NCBI GenBank assembly: GCA_001312505.1
Contig: BBDW01000003.1
Location: 124,001 to 188,000, forward strand
Length of the DNA: 64,000 nucleotides
DNA from: Mediterraneibacter faecis JCM 15917
GTDB lineage: Bacteria; Bacillota; Clostridia; Lachnospirales; Lachnospiraceae
Direction: 5' to 3'
The position numbers and the translations under genes are program-made. This document shows positions 55,050 to 63,187 of the stretch, piece after piece. The notes beneath the pieces are model-generated. The model saw only the letters and a program-made list of their open reading frames with translations, searched no databases and was not told the origin of the DNA. Each line of letters opens with the position of its first letter. Position 1 is the stretch's first letter.

Positions 55050-55313
55050 TTGAAGGTGATAAACATGAGAAGTTATAAACGGTATACCAGGCGAAAGAGA
55101 CTTTTGAAGCAAATCGCTGTGGTTGCTTTATCTCCTAATCGGGTATTCACGAAAGAACAGATCTATCAGCATATCTATGAGGAAGCGGAGTCAGAAGTGA
55201 ATAACCGAATTTACGGTCTGATTAAGAACTTGAGAAAGAAAATAGAAGAAAATCCGGAAACACCGCACTACATAGAAACGATACGTGGTGTTGGTTATCG
55301 CTTTCGGGCATAA
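55050..55313 (+). pseudogene. Truncated orphan winged-helix gene, paralogue of 60010-60411
   Basis: From LSPNRVFTKEQIYQHIYEEAESE to the end VGYRFRA the protein is about 85-90 percent identical to the winged-helix protein at 60010-60411, but the part before it is unrelated and basic, so the 5' end is lost. The 3' hairpin is shared as well. It lies directly upstream of the VanRS-like system. Confidence 0.7.
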
Positions 55314-55316
55314 AAG

Positions 55317-55340
55317 GAGCCGTCCGGCAATGGGCGGCTC
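55317..55340 (+). terminator. Terminator hairpin family GAGCCGTCC, copy 2
   Basis: GAGCCGTCC (55317-55325) pairs with GGGCGGCTC (55332-55340); the same family as at 49883 and 60415. Confidence 0.8.
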
Positions 55341-55407
55341 GAAGTGTTTCTCTTGTTGTTTATTTATTGTTTTTTTCGTTGTATACTGATAAAACGAGGT
55401 GATAAAA

Positions 55408-56088
55408 GTGGCATATAGAATTTTGATCGTGGATGATGACATCGAATTATTAAAGATGTTAAAGAACTATTTTGAAATCAAACGATATGATGTAATGATG
55501 GCAGAAGATGGCACAGATGCTTTGGAAAAAATCCATAAGAAACCGGATATTATCTTGCTGGACATCAATATGCCTAAAATAGACGGATTAGAAGTATGCA
55601 GACGTATCCGGGGCAAAGTAACTTGTCCCATTATCTTCCTGACGGCAAAAGTGGAGGAGCAGGACAGGGTAAACGGGCTTTTATCCGGTGGGGGGGATGA
55701 CTATATACTGAAGCCGTTTAGTCTGAAAGAACTGGATGCTCGTATTATTGCACATTTGAAGCGTGAGGAGCGTCATAAAGGGAAGTCTGAATACAGATTC
55801 CACGGAGACCTCAGTATTGATTATGGAGCAAAGAGGGTTCAGATCGGTGAAAATGATTTGGAGCTTACGAAGCTGGAATATGCAATCATTGAGTTTTTGT
55901 CCATGAATCCAGGACAGGTTTTTGACAGGGAGCGGATATACGAAAAGGTGTGTGGTTATGATGCGGAAGGTGACAGCCGTGTTGTTACGGAACTGATCCG
56001 GAGAGTGAGAAAGAAACTGGCGGAATATACGCAGACAGAATACATTGAGACAGTATGGGGGGGGATGGGGTATCGATGGAAAAGATAA
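55408..56088 (+). CDS. VanR/OmpR-family response regulator
   Basis: About 226 residues from GTG 55408, which follows GAGGTG; an in-frame GTG at 55399 is too close to that site. The receiver shows ILIVDDDIE, the acceptor in IILLDINMPKIDG and the Lys in DDYILKPF. The winged helix ends ETVWGGMGYRWKR. The motif before DDY reads GLLSGGGDDY, one glycine more than usual, due to G7 at 55690-55696; VWGGMGY similarly comes from G8 at 56057-56064. The stop overlaps the kinase start by 13 bases. With the kinase and ABC genes downstream it forms a peptide-antibiotic sensing and resistance type unit. Confidence 0.92.
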   Translation: MAYRILIVDDDIELLKMLKNYFEIKRYDVMMAEDGTDALEKIHKKPDIILLDINMPKIDGLEVCRRIRGKVTCPIIFLTAKVEEQDRVNGLLSGGGDDYILKPFSLKELDARIIAHLKREERHKGKSEYRFHGDLSIDYGAKRVQIGENDLELTKLEYAIIEFLSMNPGQVFDRERIYEKVCGYDAEGDSRVVTELIRRVRKKLAEYTQTEYIETVWGGMGYRWKR

Positions 56089-57282
56089 GAAATTTATCCT
56101 TGAAAAAGACAATGGTTTTATATACGATACTCAGCTTGATTGTCACTTTTTTTCTTTCTGTGTCAATTATTGAGATTGCCGGGCAGATACAGGAGGAGGT
56201 CTGGTGGAAGTACGTGGATCAGGACGAGTATTATCAGGCAATGAATGACCGCAATGAAAATTTTGAGGTAGTGGTACCGAGACCGAATCAGAGTAAAATG
56301 AGCAGAATGGACTGGCATATTTCAGAAACCTGTGATTTCCTTCGGACGTACGGAGTATTGCTTTTTTCTTTTGCCGGATGTGGAATTGCGGTCAGCCTGT
56401 TTTACAAAAATAAATTAAAGAGACCGATTCAGGAACTGAAGATGGCATCACAGATGATTGCGGAGGAAGATCTGGATTTTCATATGGCTTATGAGAACGA
56501 GGACGAGATGGGGGATGCTGTGCAGGGAATTTGAAAGGATGCGTGGGCAGTTGGAAGAAAATAACCGTAGACTTTGGCAGATGATCGAAGATGAGCGGGT
56601 ACTGCGTGCAGCGATTGCCCATGATATCCGCTCGCCGCTTGCAATCATGCGGGGATATCAGGAAATGCTTTTGGAATTTGTTCCGGAAGATATGCTTGAT
56701 CAAGAGAAAATGATGGAGATGTTAAGGGGGGGCGGTATGCTTCAGATTGAACGGATGAACCATTTTATTGATAGTATGAGGAAGATGACGAAATTGGAAG
56801 AACGGGAATTAAACTGTTCCGTGGTAGATATCCGGCAGTTGATAAACCAGATAGAAGCTCTGGCAGAAGTCGTGGTGGAAAAATCAGAAAAGAATTTTAC
56901 AGTGACGACAGTGAGAGAATCTGAAATACTGACTGCGGATGAGGAAATCATCATGGAAGTAGCGGATAATCTGTTGGCTAACGCATTCCGCTATGCCAAT
57001 CAGGAAGTTAGGCTGAAGCTGACAGTGACACCCCAATATCTGAAAATGAGTATCAGGGATGACGGAATTGGATTTCAGGAAAATATCGACAGGGTGACAC
57101 AGGCGTTTTATCATGAGAATCCACAGGATGACTTAAAGCATTTTGGAATGGGTATGTATATCAGCCGTATCTACTGCGAACGGCATGGTGGGAAACTGCT
57201 GATAAAAAATGTAGCAGATGGCGGTGCGGAAGTTGAGGCAGTGTTTAAAAATTATGTATTAGAAGAACAACAGCAGAAATAA
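56076..57282 (+). CDS. Sensor histidine kinase of the VanRS-like unit (frame broken once)
   Basis: ATG 56076 overlaps the regulator gene. Membrane helices lie at residues 13-33 and about 88-108, enclosing a short outer domain, then a HAMP segment. HisKA reads AIAHDIRSPLAIMRGYQEML; the ATPase has VADNLLANAFRYA, DDGIGF and HFGMGMYISRIYCERHGG. The frame breaks at the G5 run 56510-56514; with four G the reading continues GMLCREFERMRGQLEEN. A G7 run (56726-56732) gives LRGGGML. Joined length about 402 residues. Confidence 0.88.
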
Positions 57283-57352
57283 ATGGCTGTTGTTTTTTTG
57301 TTGTGATTTGTAGGCTATGCTGTTTGTAGAAAAAAGAAAGGCGGGATGACTT

Positions 57353-58417
57353 ATGAAAGCAATCATAAAAAGGAATCTGAAAAATTATCTTAAAAATCCG
57401 ATATTCTGGATCGGTTTGATTGTTGTTTTAATCAGTATGTACCAGACACTTGCACCCTATCTGTCCATTCATTACGTGAAGTCGGATGAAACCTTCAGGA
57501 AGGTAAAAATGGCCTCCGATGGGGATGTTATGGAGGGATGTATTCCGGCAACACCGGATAAGGAGAGAGAACTGTGGGAGAAAGAGATTGTAAAGATACT
57601 TCAGGACACAGAGAATGGGTTTGGCATGTCGGAAGTAGAGGCGGAGGCAGTGATATCTGAGATGAAACAGATGAAGATTACGGAGGCGTGTCAGTATCTG
57701 AAAACGGAATACCACTTTAATGGTGCCAATTATGTGTATGAGGACGTTTCATGGTATCAGGGAAGCCCGGAGGAAGTCAACCGGTATATCAGAGAAAATC
57801 TTGAGAAACATCCATTCTCCTATTATTTCGGAAGAAAATTTACAGATTTTGCAAGCCTGCATATGGCATTCTTTGCAACGGTTCTGCTGGCGTTTTTATT
57901 TTTCCAGGATATGAGGAAAAATACTTATGAATTGCTGCACACCAAACCGATGACGGCTTTTCAATATATTGCCGGGAAAATAAGCAGTGGATTTCTCATT
58001 ATGACGGCGGCACTGGTCATTATGAATATCGTATTTATCATTTTGTGTTACGCCACGGCAGTAAAATCAGGATTTGCTATGAACATACTGGATTTTGTTC
58101 AGAATTCGATCCTGTATGTCCTGCCGAACATCCTGATGATCTGCTGTGTGTATGCGGTTACAGCGCTGCTGTTTAAGAATCCGCTTCCAGCGGTTCCGGC
58201 GCTGGTTCTTTATATCATTTATTCTAATATGCTGACATGGGATAGCAAAGGACAGTGTCATGCAAGACCATTCTCTATTATGGTTCGATTTCCGGGGAAT
58301 TTTTTTGAAACGGAATTGCCACATCAGGTATATCTCAATCAACTGCTTCTTGTGGCAGCATCCATACTGCTCATGTTTATAGCGGTGTGGATGTGGAAAA
58401 GGAGGAGAGTATATTGA
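57353..58417 (+). CDS. ABC transporter permease 1 of the VanRS-linked cassette
   Basis: A 354-residue membrane protein: one helix near the N-terminus (residues 16-36), an outer domain of about 140 residues, then five helices in the C-terminal half (for example FASLHMAFFATVLLAFLFF and VYLNQLLLVAASILLMF). This is the ABC-2 type of permease. AAAGGCGGG precedes the start. The intact frame ends with a TGA that overlaps the TTG start of permease 2. Together with permease 2 and the ATPase it would export a peptide or lipid, perhaps a lantibiotic or bacitracin-like agent, by analogy to cassettes linked to VanRS-like sensors (inference). Confidence 0.82.
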   Translation: MKAIIKRNLKNYLKNPIFWIGLIVVLISMYQTLAPYLSIHYVKSDETFRKVKMASDGDVMEGCIPATPDKERELWEKEIVKILQDTENGFGMSEVEAEAVISEMKQMKITEACQYLKTEYHFNGANYVYEDVSWYQGSPEEVNRYIRENLEKHPFSYYFGRKFTDFASLHMAFFATVLLAFLFFQDMRKNTYELLHTKPMTAFQYIAGKISSGFLIMTAALVIMNIVFIILCYATAVKSGFAMNILDFVQNSILYVLPNILMICCVYAVTALLFKNPLPAVPALVLYIIYSNMLTWDSKGQCHARPFSIMVRFPGNFFETELPHQVYLNQLLLVAASILLMFIAVWMWKRRRVY

Positions 58418-59070
58418 AGAAAGAAGTAAAAATATGTATGCCATATTATAAAATTGCATATTCAATCGCTTTTGTTGTGATATTGAGTGCAATCCAGCCT
58501 GTTGTATATGCGAATGAAATCGGGCAGGCAGTAGAAAGAGCTGTTTCGCTTCTGGCAGTCGTTTTCTGTGCAGATACTTATCTGGTGGAAGTGCAGAGCA
58601 AACGCTCGGAAGTATTCTGCCTTTATAATCTAAAAAAGCAGGCAGGGGGTAGTTTATAAAAGACTATTTGTGCAGGTAGCTTATCTGATTGGAATCAGTT
58701 TGTTGGCATATGGACTCTTTTATTGGCAGAAACCGGTGAATCTGACAGAAGAATTAGATGGCGGTGCCTTGTTTGGAATTTATTGTATTGCGATTCCCGG
58801 AACTGTTTTGTTTTGGAGTGTGCTTTCCGTAACTGTCAGCAATCTGGTTCGAAACAGATGGATTGGTATGGGTGTCGTGCTGCTTTTCTGGTTTTTCTCT
58901 ATTTCCGGAAAGGCAACTCAGTTTTTGAAAAACTGGGGACCATTTTCCTACGGAACTTGTGATTTCGGTAAGCTGACAGAGTGGAGATGGCTTGGCGGGA
59001 AGGTGCTGTGCGTGGTATTTGCGGGATGATGCTTGCATTTGTTCCTAAGATATTAAAGAAGAGAGGGTAA
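58414..59070 (+). CDS. ABC transporter permease 2 (frame broken twice)
   Basis: The likely start is TTG 58414, with AAAGGAGGAG upstream and overlap with permease 1. Helices are visible at residues 15-30, 45-60, 90-110, 130-150 and 155-170. Frames break at the G5 run 58645-58649 (with four G, QAGVVYKRLFVQVAYLIG follows) and near 59022 (one G missing; MMLAFVPKILKKRG follows to 59070). Joined length is about 218 residues. It has no homologue I can name beyond the ABC-2 permease type. Confidence 0.72.
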
Positions 59071-59074
59071 GATT

Positions 59075-59947
59075 ATGAGTATAAGAATAGACGATTTAAC
59101 AGTAACATTTAAAAATGGAGTGACAGCGGTAGATCATGTGGATCTGGAAATCCCACATGGGATATTTGGTCTGTTAGGTGAAAATGGTGCAGGAAAAACA
59201 ACGTTGATGCGGGTGCTTACAACGGTGCTTGCACCCACAAGTGGAAAAGTTCTGTTAGATGGTACGCTATATTGCGAAGCAAATTACGAAAAGATACAGA
59301 AAAAGATTGGGTATCTGCCACAGGAAATTGATCTGTATCCGTCTTTGACTGTTCGAGAATGTCTGGAGTATATGGGAGATCTGGCTGGAATTGAGAAAAG
59401 AGAAAGCAAGAAAAGGATTGATTACTATCTGGAGAAGACCAGTCTTGCAGACCATCAGAAAAAGAAAATGCGGCAGCTTTCAGGTGGAATGAAGCGAAGA
59501 GTTGGATTAGTGCAGGCATTACTCCATGAGCCGGATTTTTTAATTGTGGATGAACCAACAACAGGGCTCGATCCGGAGGAACGCATCCGTATCCGTAATT
59601 TACTGGTAGATTTTGCAGAAGAACGCACCGTATTATTTTCAACGCATGTGGTGGAGGATCTGATGGCAACCTGTAATCAGCTTGCGGTTATGAAAAAAGG
59701 TAGATTCCTTTATACAGGAACAATGAGGGAATTATTGAATAAGGCAAGAGGGCATGTATGGGAATGCTGTACAGAGGACGAAAGCCTTGCAAGAGAATTA
59801 GAAAGAAAATATCATATTTCCAGTAAGCAGTATACGGAGGAAGGAATTAGATTAAGACTGTTAGGGGAGAATATGCCGTCAGAAAGTGGATGTATAGCTT
59901 GTGACGTAACTTTGGAAGATGCATATATCTATGTAACCAATCGATAA
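59075..59947 (+). CDS. ABC transporter ATP-binding protein
   Basis: A 290-residue intact ATPase subunit. Walker A is GENGAGKTT, the Q-loop YLPQEIDLYPSLTVRE, signature LSGGMKRRVG, Walker B LIVDEPTTGLDPEE, and the H-loop STHVVED. The last 80 residues form a C-terminal extension as in BcrA-like exporters. GAGAGGG lies before ATG 59075. It energises the two permeases upstream. The gene order permease-permease-ATPase is the reverse of the usual. Confidence 0.93.
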   Translation: MSIRIDDLTVTFKNGVTAVDHVDLEIPHGIFGLLGENGAGKTTLMRVLTTVLAPTSGKVLLDGTLYCEANYEKIQKKIGYLPQEIDLYPSLTVRECLEYMGDLAGIEKRESKKRIDYYLEKTSLADHQKKKMRQLSGGMKRRVGLVQALLHEPDFLIVDEPTTGLDPEERIRIRNLLVDFAEERTVLFSTHVVEDLMATCNQLAVMKKGRFLYTGTMRELLNKARGHVWECCTEDESLARELERKYHISSKQYTEEGIRLRLLGENMPSESGCIACDVTLEDAYIYVTNR

Positions 59948-60009
59948 ACATTGTTAATGAGGAGTGAAAGCTAAATGCTAAGAAAAGCAGGTGATGTTAT
60001 GGGAAAGTG

Positions 60010-60411
60010 ATGATTCTTACCATTTCTGATTCCGAAGAGGGAATCCTGAATAAAATTAAATCAGTTCTAGCCTGCGAAAGTACGTTAGAAGTTATGGAGA
60101 TTACAAATTCTGAAAAGTTGACATTCCAAGGTTTGGAAATAGACCAGCTTCAGCGGAGCGTAATCAAAGATGGTAAGGTTGTGGAACTTACCAGACATGA
60201 ATATGACCTGCTTTTTTATCTGGCCTTATCCCCCAATCGGGTATTTACAAAAGAACAGATTTACCAGCATATTTATGAGGATGTGGAGTCAGAAGTGGAT
60301 AACCGTGTCTATGGGTTAGTCAAGAATCTGAGAAAGAAAATAGAAGAAAATCCGGAAGAACCGCACTACATAGAAACGATACGTGGTGTAGGCTACCGTT
60401 TTCGGGCATAA
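60010..60411 (+). CDS. Orphan winged-helix regulator with shortened receiver remnant
   Basis: The C-terminal 95 residues are a complete OmpR winged helix (LTRHEYDLLFYLALSPNRVFTK, ETIRGVGYRFRA). The first 35 residues (MILTISDSEEGILNKIKSVLACES) look like the start of a receiver domain, but the phospho-acceptor part is absent, so it cannot be controlled by phosphorylation in the normal way. GTG 60007 or ATG 60010 are possible starts. A short frame MLRKAGDVMGK with its own AGGAG precedes it. A terminator of the GAGCCGTCC family follows at once. Confidence 0.75.
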   Translation: MILTISDSEEGILNKIKSVLACESTLEVMEITNSEKLTFQGLEIDQLQRSVIKDGKVVELTRHEYDLLFYLALSPNRVFTKEQIYQHIYEDVESEVDNRVYGLVKNLRKKIEENPEEPHYIETIRGVGYRFRA

Positions 60412-60414
60412 AAA

Positions 60415-60436
60415 GAGCCGTCCGATTGGGCGGCTC
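60415..60436 (+). terminator. Terminator hairpin family GAGCCGTCC, copy 3
   Basis: GAGCCGTCC (60415-60423) pairs with GGGCGGCTC (60428-60436), just after the winged-helix gene; same family as at 49883 and 55317. Confidence 0.8.
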
Positions 60437-60443
60437 GAAGTAT

Positions 60444-60728
60444 TTAAACAGCAGTTTTCTTCACTGCCTGTTTATAGTTACCGGTAGCATCGTAATCTCC
60501 AGAGAGGAGCAGATTCTGGCGAAATTGCTCCAGTTTGATCTTGAAGCGTTTCCCATCCTCAACAGTCGTAAGCATGGTAAGAGCTTCTAGCATTCCCTGA
60601 ATATATCCGGTTAGCAGGTAATATCTGCAGGGTTCTTCCGATGGTGAGATATTGGACAGGGTTTCTTCCAGATGTTCCTGACGTTCCCTGAGCCATGCAT
60701 CCCAGACATCCAGTTCCAAATCAGTCAT
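60444..60728 (-). CDS. Hypothetical element protein
   Basis: A 94-residue, mostly helical protein (LELDVWDAWLRERQEHLEETL, YYLLTGYIQGMLEAL). AAAGGAGG precedes the start. It is the last gene of a reverse-strand run of element-backbone genes that continues to the right edge. I do not recognise a domain. Confidence 0.68.
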   Translation of the reverse strand: MTDLELDVWDAWLRERQEHLEETLSNISPSEEPCRYYLLTGYIQGMLEALTMLTTVEDGKRFKIKLEQFRQNLLLSGDYDATGNYKQAVKKTAV

Positions 60729-60786
60729 GGTGTTCCTCCTTTAAATCTGATGATAATCGTCTTTGGTGTGGAGGGGGGGAGAAGTT

Positions 60787-61395
60787 TCATGCACAAGCAT
60801 TTTTCTGCTCCAGATCCAAATATGGATTTGTAAATTCAAAAATAATAAGTTCATCCGCATCGAACATGAGCTCCAACTCTTTTAGTGTAGCTGCTGGATA
60901 TCCGCAATCTCTGAATCGTTCTAATACGTCTGTTTCCGTTTCAAATGGTTCACCGTCTTCCAGCTTTTCTCCGATTATTAAGCCACATGGAGTCAATAGG
61001 CTTTCTTCATATAAGCGGACACAATATCGGTCAGGGAAAAATAGGTGTGCTTCATCCGTGTTATAATAAATTCGTTCTCCAGGTTCTATGCTTTGCATCA
61101 CAAAGGGAACATGATATGCAGCGGCTATCGCCTGATATGCTTCATAAAGTGGAGTCCATGCTGTCTCTAAAGAAAGTAGAATATACGTATCATTCCATTC
61201 CATGTAGCTGACATTTCCACGAAGAGATATTCCGGTGGAATCTATTTTCTTGTGGGAAAATAAATTGCCAATCCAGCATAAATCAGGATTCTGGTTCAGA
61301 ATGATGTAGGTTTCCAGGTCCTCCCACAAGTCATATAGTCCTTCCGGATTTCCTTCTGTATAAAAGATCACATCATCACAGCAGATATTTGCCAT
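60787..61395 (-). CDS. Api92/YubB-like ferredoxin-fold element protein
   Basis: A 202-residue protein starting MANICCDDVIFYTEG, with ISLRGNVSYMEWNDTYILLSLETAWTP and a C-terminal acidic part. The N-terminal pattern MANxC..D..F and the central YxEW segment resemble Api92/YubB-like proteins carried by plasmids and integrative elements. Function unknown. Its start codon overlaps the stop of the gene upstream, so they are co-translated. Confidence 0.65.
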   Translation of the reverse strand: MANICCDDVIFYTEGNPEGLYDLWEDLETYIILNQNPDLCWIGNLFSHKKIDSTGISLRGNVSYMEWNDTYILLSLETAWTPLYEAYQAIAAAYHVPFVMQSIEPGERIYYNTDEAHLFFPDRYCVRLYEESLLTPCGLIIGEKLEDGEPFETETDVLERFRDCGYPAATLKELELMFDADELIIFEFTNPYLDLEQKNACA

Positions 61396-61775
61396 TACAC
61401 ATCCACCTCCGTTCCAAAAGTTTCACCCATATTCTGGTTGGAAACCGTAAGGTTTACAGGGGGGGATAAGGTGCCAGAGGCAAGCCATTGTTCGATTGCA
61501 TCAATTACCTGCTCCAGCGTGTCGTTATAAGCCACATTGCAGTCTTCCAGTCGGAGAAACTGCAGGTATGCTTCATGAAGAAGGCTTGGATCATCACGCA
61601 GCGTTTCATATGGAAGGTTGCAGAGTCCGATTCTTTCCTCCAGACGTTCCATGGAGCGGCGGATGAAGTCGCAGGAAATAAATTGTTCCCGGTAGATGTT
61701 ATAAGCAGCTTCAAGCTGGTCATAGGTCAAAATAAATGAGACTTTCTCGCAAGGATTAGATGGTTGTTCTTTCAT
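61395..61775 (-). CDS. Hypothetical element protein
   Basis: A 126-residue helical protein (FILTYDQLEAAYNIYREQFISCDFIRRSMERLEE, YNDTLEQVIDAIEQWLASG). ATG 61775 is chosen for GGAGGAA upstream. G7 at 61459-61465 gives LSPPVNLTV, probably one proline too many. The stop overlaps the start of the Api92-like gene. Confidence 0.65.
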   Translation of the reverse strand: MKEQPSNPCEKVSFILTYDQLEAAYNIYREQFISCDFIRRSMERLEERIGLCNLPYETLRDDPSLLHEAYLQFLRLEDCNVAYNDTLEQVIDAIEQWLASGTLSPPVNLTVSNQNMGETFGTEVDV

Positions 61776-61790
61776 GGTAAATTCCTCCAT

Positions 61791-62333
61791 TCATACTATG
61801 ATTGCTGGTGGTACGGATTCTCTTTGTTCGGGAGTAAGATGTACCAGTAGTTTCCAGCGCAGGTCGATTTCTCGGTGAATCCAGGTATCATTTTCATAAA
61901 CTTCATGTGTCAAAAAATTGTAAATTGTCGGTTCTTTTTCTATATCATCCAGATCTGCGACCAGACAAGTTGCCTGATTCACATAGGGCCAGAGTGCCTG
62001 TTCGACCATATGGCGTAGTTCCAGTATCAGAGGATATATCTGTCCTACATCATAGGTTTTGGACATGCAGGAGCTGATTTTCTTCAGCATCCCGGAAGTT
62101 TGTATCATCTGGTTGATGACGGTACATTGTTCCTCCACATCTGCATCCGGATTCAGGACCAGCCGGTGGAGCAGCACAGATTTTGCATAGGCAGAAGCGG
62201 TCAGGTTGATGTTTCTGACCAGTTCTTCATACGGCTGCTTATACTGTGTCTTCAGCACTTCCAGAGGCACATGTTCCCGGTTCTTCTTTAAGGTGGAGAG
62301 GAGCCCCGAAAGGCAGCTCTCCAGTTCTTCCAT
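61791..62333 (-). CDS. Hypothetical element protein
   Basis: About 180 residues, all helical, with LNPDADVEEQCTVINQMIQTSGMLKKISSCM and a C-terminal YENDTWIHREIDLRWKLLVHL. The start is either ATG 62333 or ATG 62348; the latter overlaps the end of the gene upstream and has its ribosome site very close. The family is unknown to me. Confidence 0.62.
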   Translation of the reverse strand: MEELESCLSGLLSTLKKNREHVPLEVLKTQYKQPYEELVRNINLTASAYAKSVLLHRLVLNPDADVEEQCTVINQMIQTSGMLKKISSCMSKTYDVGQIYPLILELRHMVEQALWPYVNQATCLVADLDDIEKEPTIYNFLTHEVYENDTWIHREIDLRWKLLVHLTPEQRESVPPAIIV

Positions 62334-62338
62334 TCTTG

Positions 62339-62587
62339 TCAAGCACACATCGCCTCCAGCTCCATCGGAACACGGGTGTAGCTGAGACGGTAAATACTGT
62401 TGCAGGTCTCAAATACCACACCGTTTTCGGATACTTCCAGAATACTCTGCACCGGACTGGTAGCAAAGGTCTGGTTATAACTATAGATCCACGCCCGTTC
62501 TCCCAGATGGAGGGGCAGGGACAGGATTCCGGTGAGGACATATTCTTTCTTTTGGGTGGTGTGTAAGGTTATATTTGTATTCTTCAT
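62339..62587 (-). CDS. Hypothetical small element protein
   Basis: An 82-residue beta-rich protein (LHTTQKKEYVLTGILSLPLHLGERAWIYSYN, ENGVVFETCNSIYRLSYTRV). ATG 62587 follows GGAGCG. Only the position in the backbone run is informative. Confidence 0.62.
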   Translation of the reverse strand: MKNTNITLHTTQKKEYVLTGILSLPLHLGERAWIYSYNQTFATSPVQSILEVSENGVVFETCNSIYRLSYTRVPMELEAMCA

Positions 62588-62606
62588 TGATTTCACGCTC
62601 CTTTCC

Positions 62607-63125
62607 TTACTTAATTTTGTTTGCAATTACGGCAGCGACCAGTTTAGCGCATCCCAATTCCATCTCGGATAAATGCTGTCCGGTTCTGGAACAGAGAAGA
62701 AGTGCCAGCGGCTCTCTGTCTTCCCTTAAAATCGGGAAAAAAGCACAAACCGGTTGACGGGTGTTGGATACCGGGTAGACAGGGCAGTTCTCAGCAGAGA
62801 TCAGTTCCTGGCCGTCCGCAACCAATTCGGCGAGTTCTTCTGTAACGGGAGTGCCTTCCGGAAGATAGATGCCCGCAGATACGAGTATGTGAGCCTCACT
62901 GCAAATTGCGATACCACAGTGGATGACACTGTAGAGGACGGAAAGATAGGAAGCCATTTCCTCTTTTCCGTTTAAGTGGGTAGGGCATTTGCGTAAAAGC
63001 AGCTCCATTCCCACATTTTCCAGTTCCAGTGCATCTCCGTCTGAGAGCTTCATTTGTTTCCGGATTTCTGCAGGGATGACGATACGCCCCTGAGAGTCCA
63101 TGGTCCGGATGAGTGCAATATTCAT
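62607..63125 (-). CDS. SpoVT/AbrB-type regulator with GAF-like C-terminal domain
   Basis: A 172-residue protein. The N-terminal 50 residues form a swapped-hairpin AbrB domain (IRTMDSQGRIVIPAEIRKQMKLSDGDALEL). The C-terminal 120 residues (HCGIAICSEAHILVSAGI, PVYPVSNTRQPVCAFFPILREDREPLALLLC) resemble the GAF domain of the sporulation regulator SpoVT, in which the same two-domain order occurs. On a mobile element such a protein could link the host's developmental state to element genes; that is inference. AAAGGAG lies before ATG 63125. Confidence 0.88.
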   Translation of the reverse strand: MNIALIRTMDSQGRIVIPAEIRKQMKLSDGDALELENVGMELLLRKCPTHLNGKEEMASYLSVLYSVIHCGIAICSEAHILVSAGIYLPEGTPVTEELAELVADGQELISAENCPVYPVSNTRQPVCAFFPILREDREPLALLLCSRTGQHLSEMELGCAKLVAAVIANKIK

Positions 63126-63187
63126 AACTAAAGTCTCCTTTCTTAAAAAGAGGAGAAGCAGTAAAGTACCGCTTCTCTTCTGAAAAT

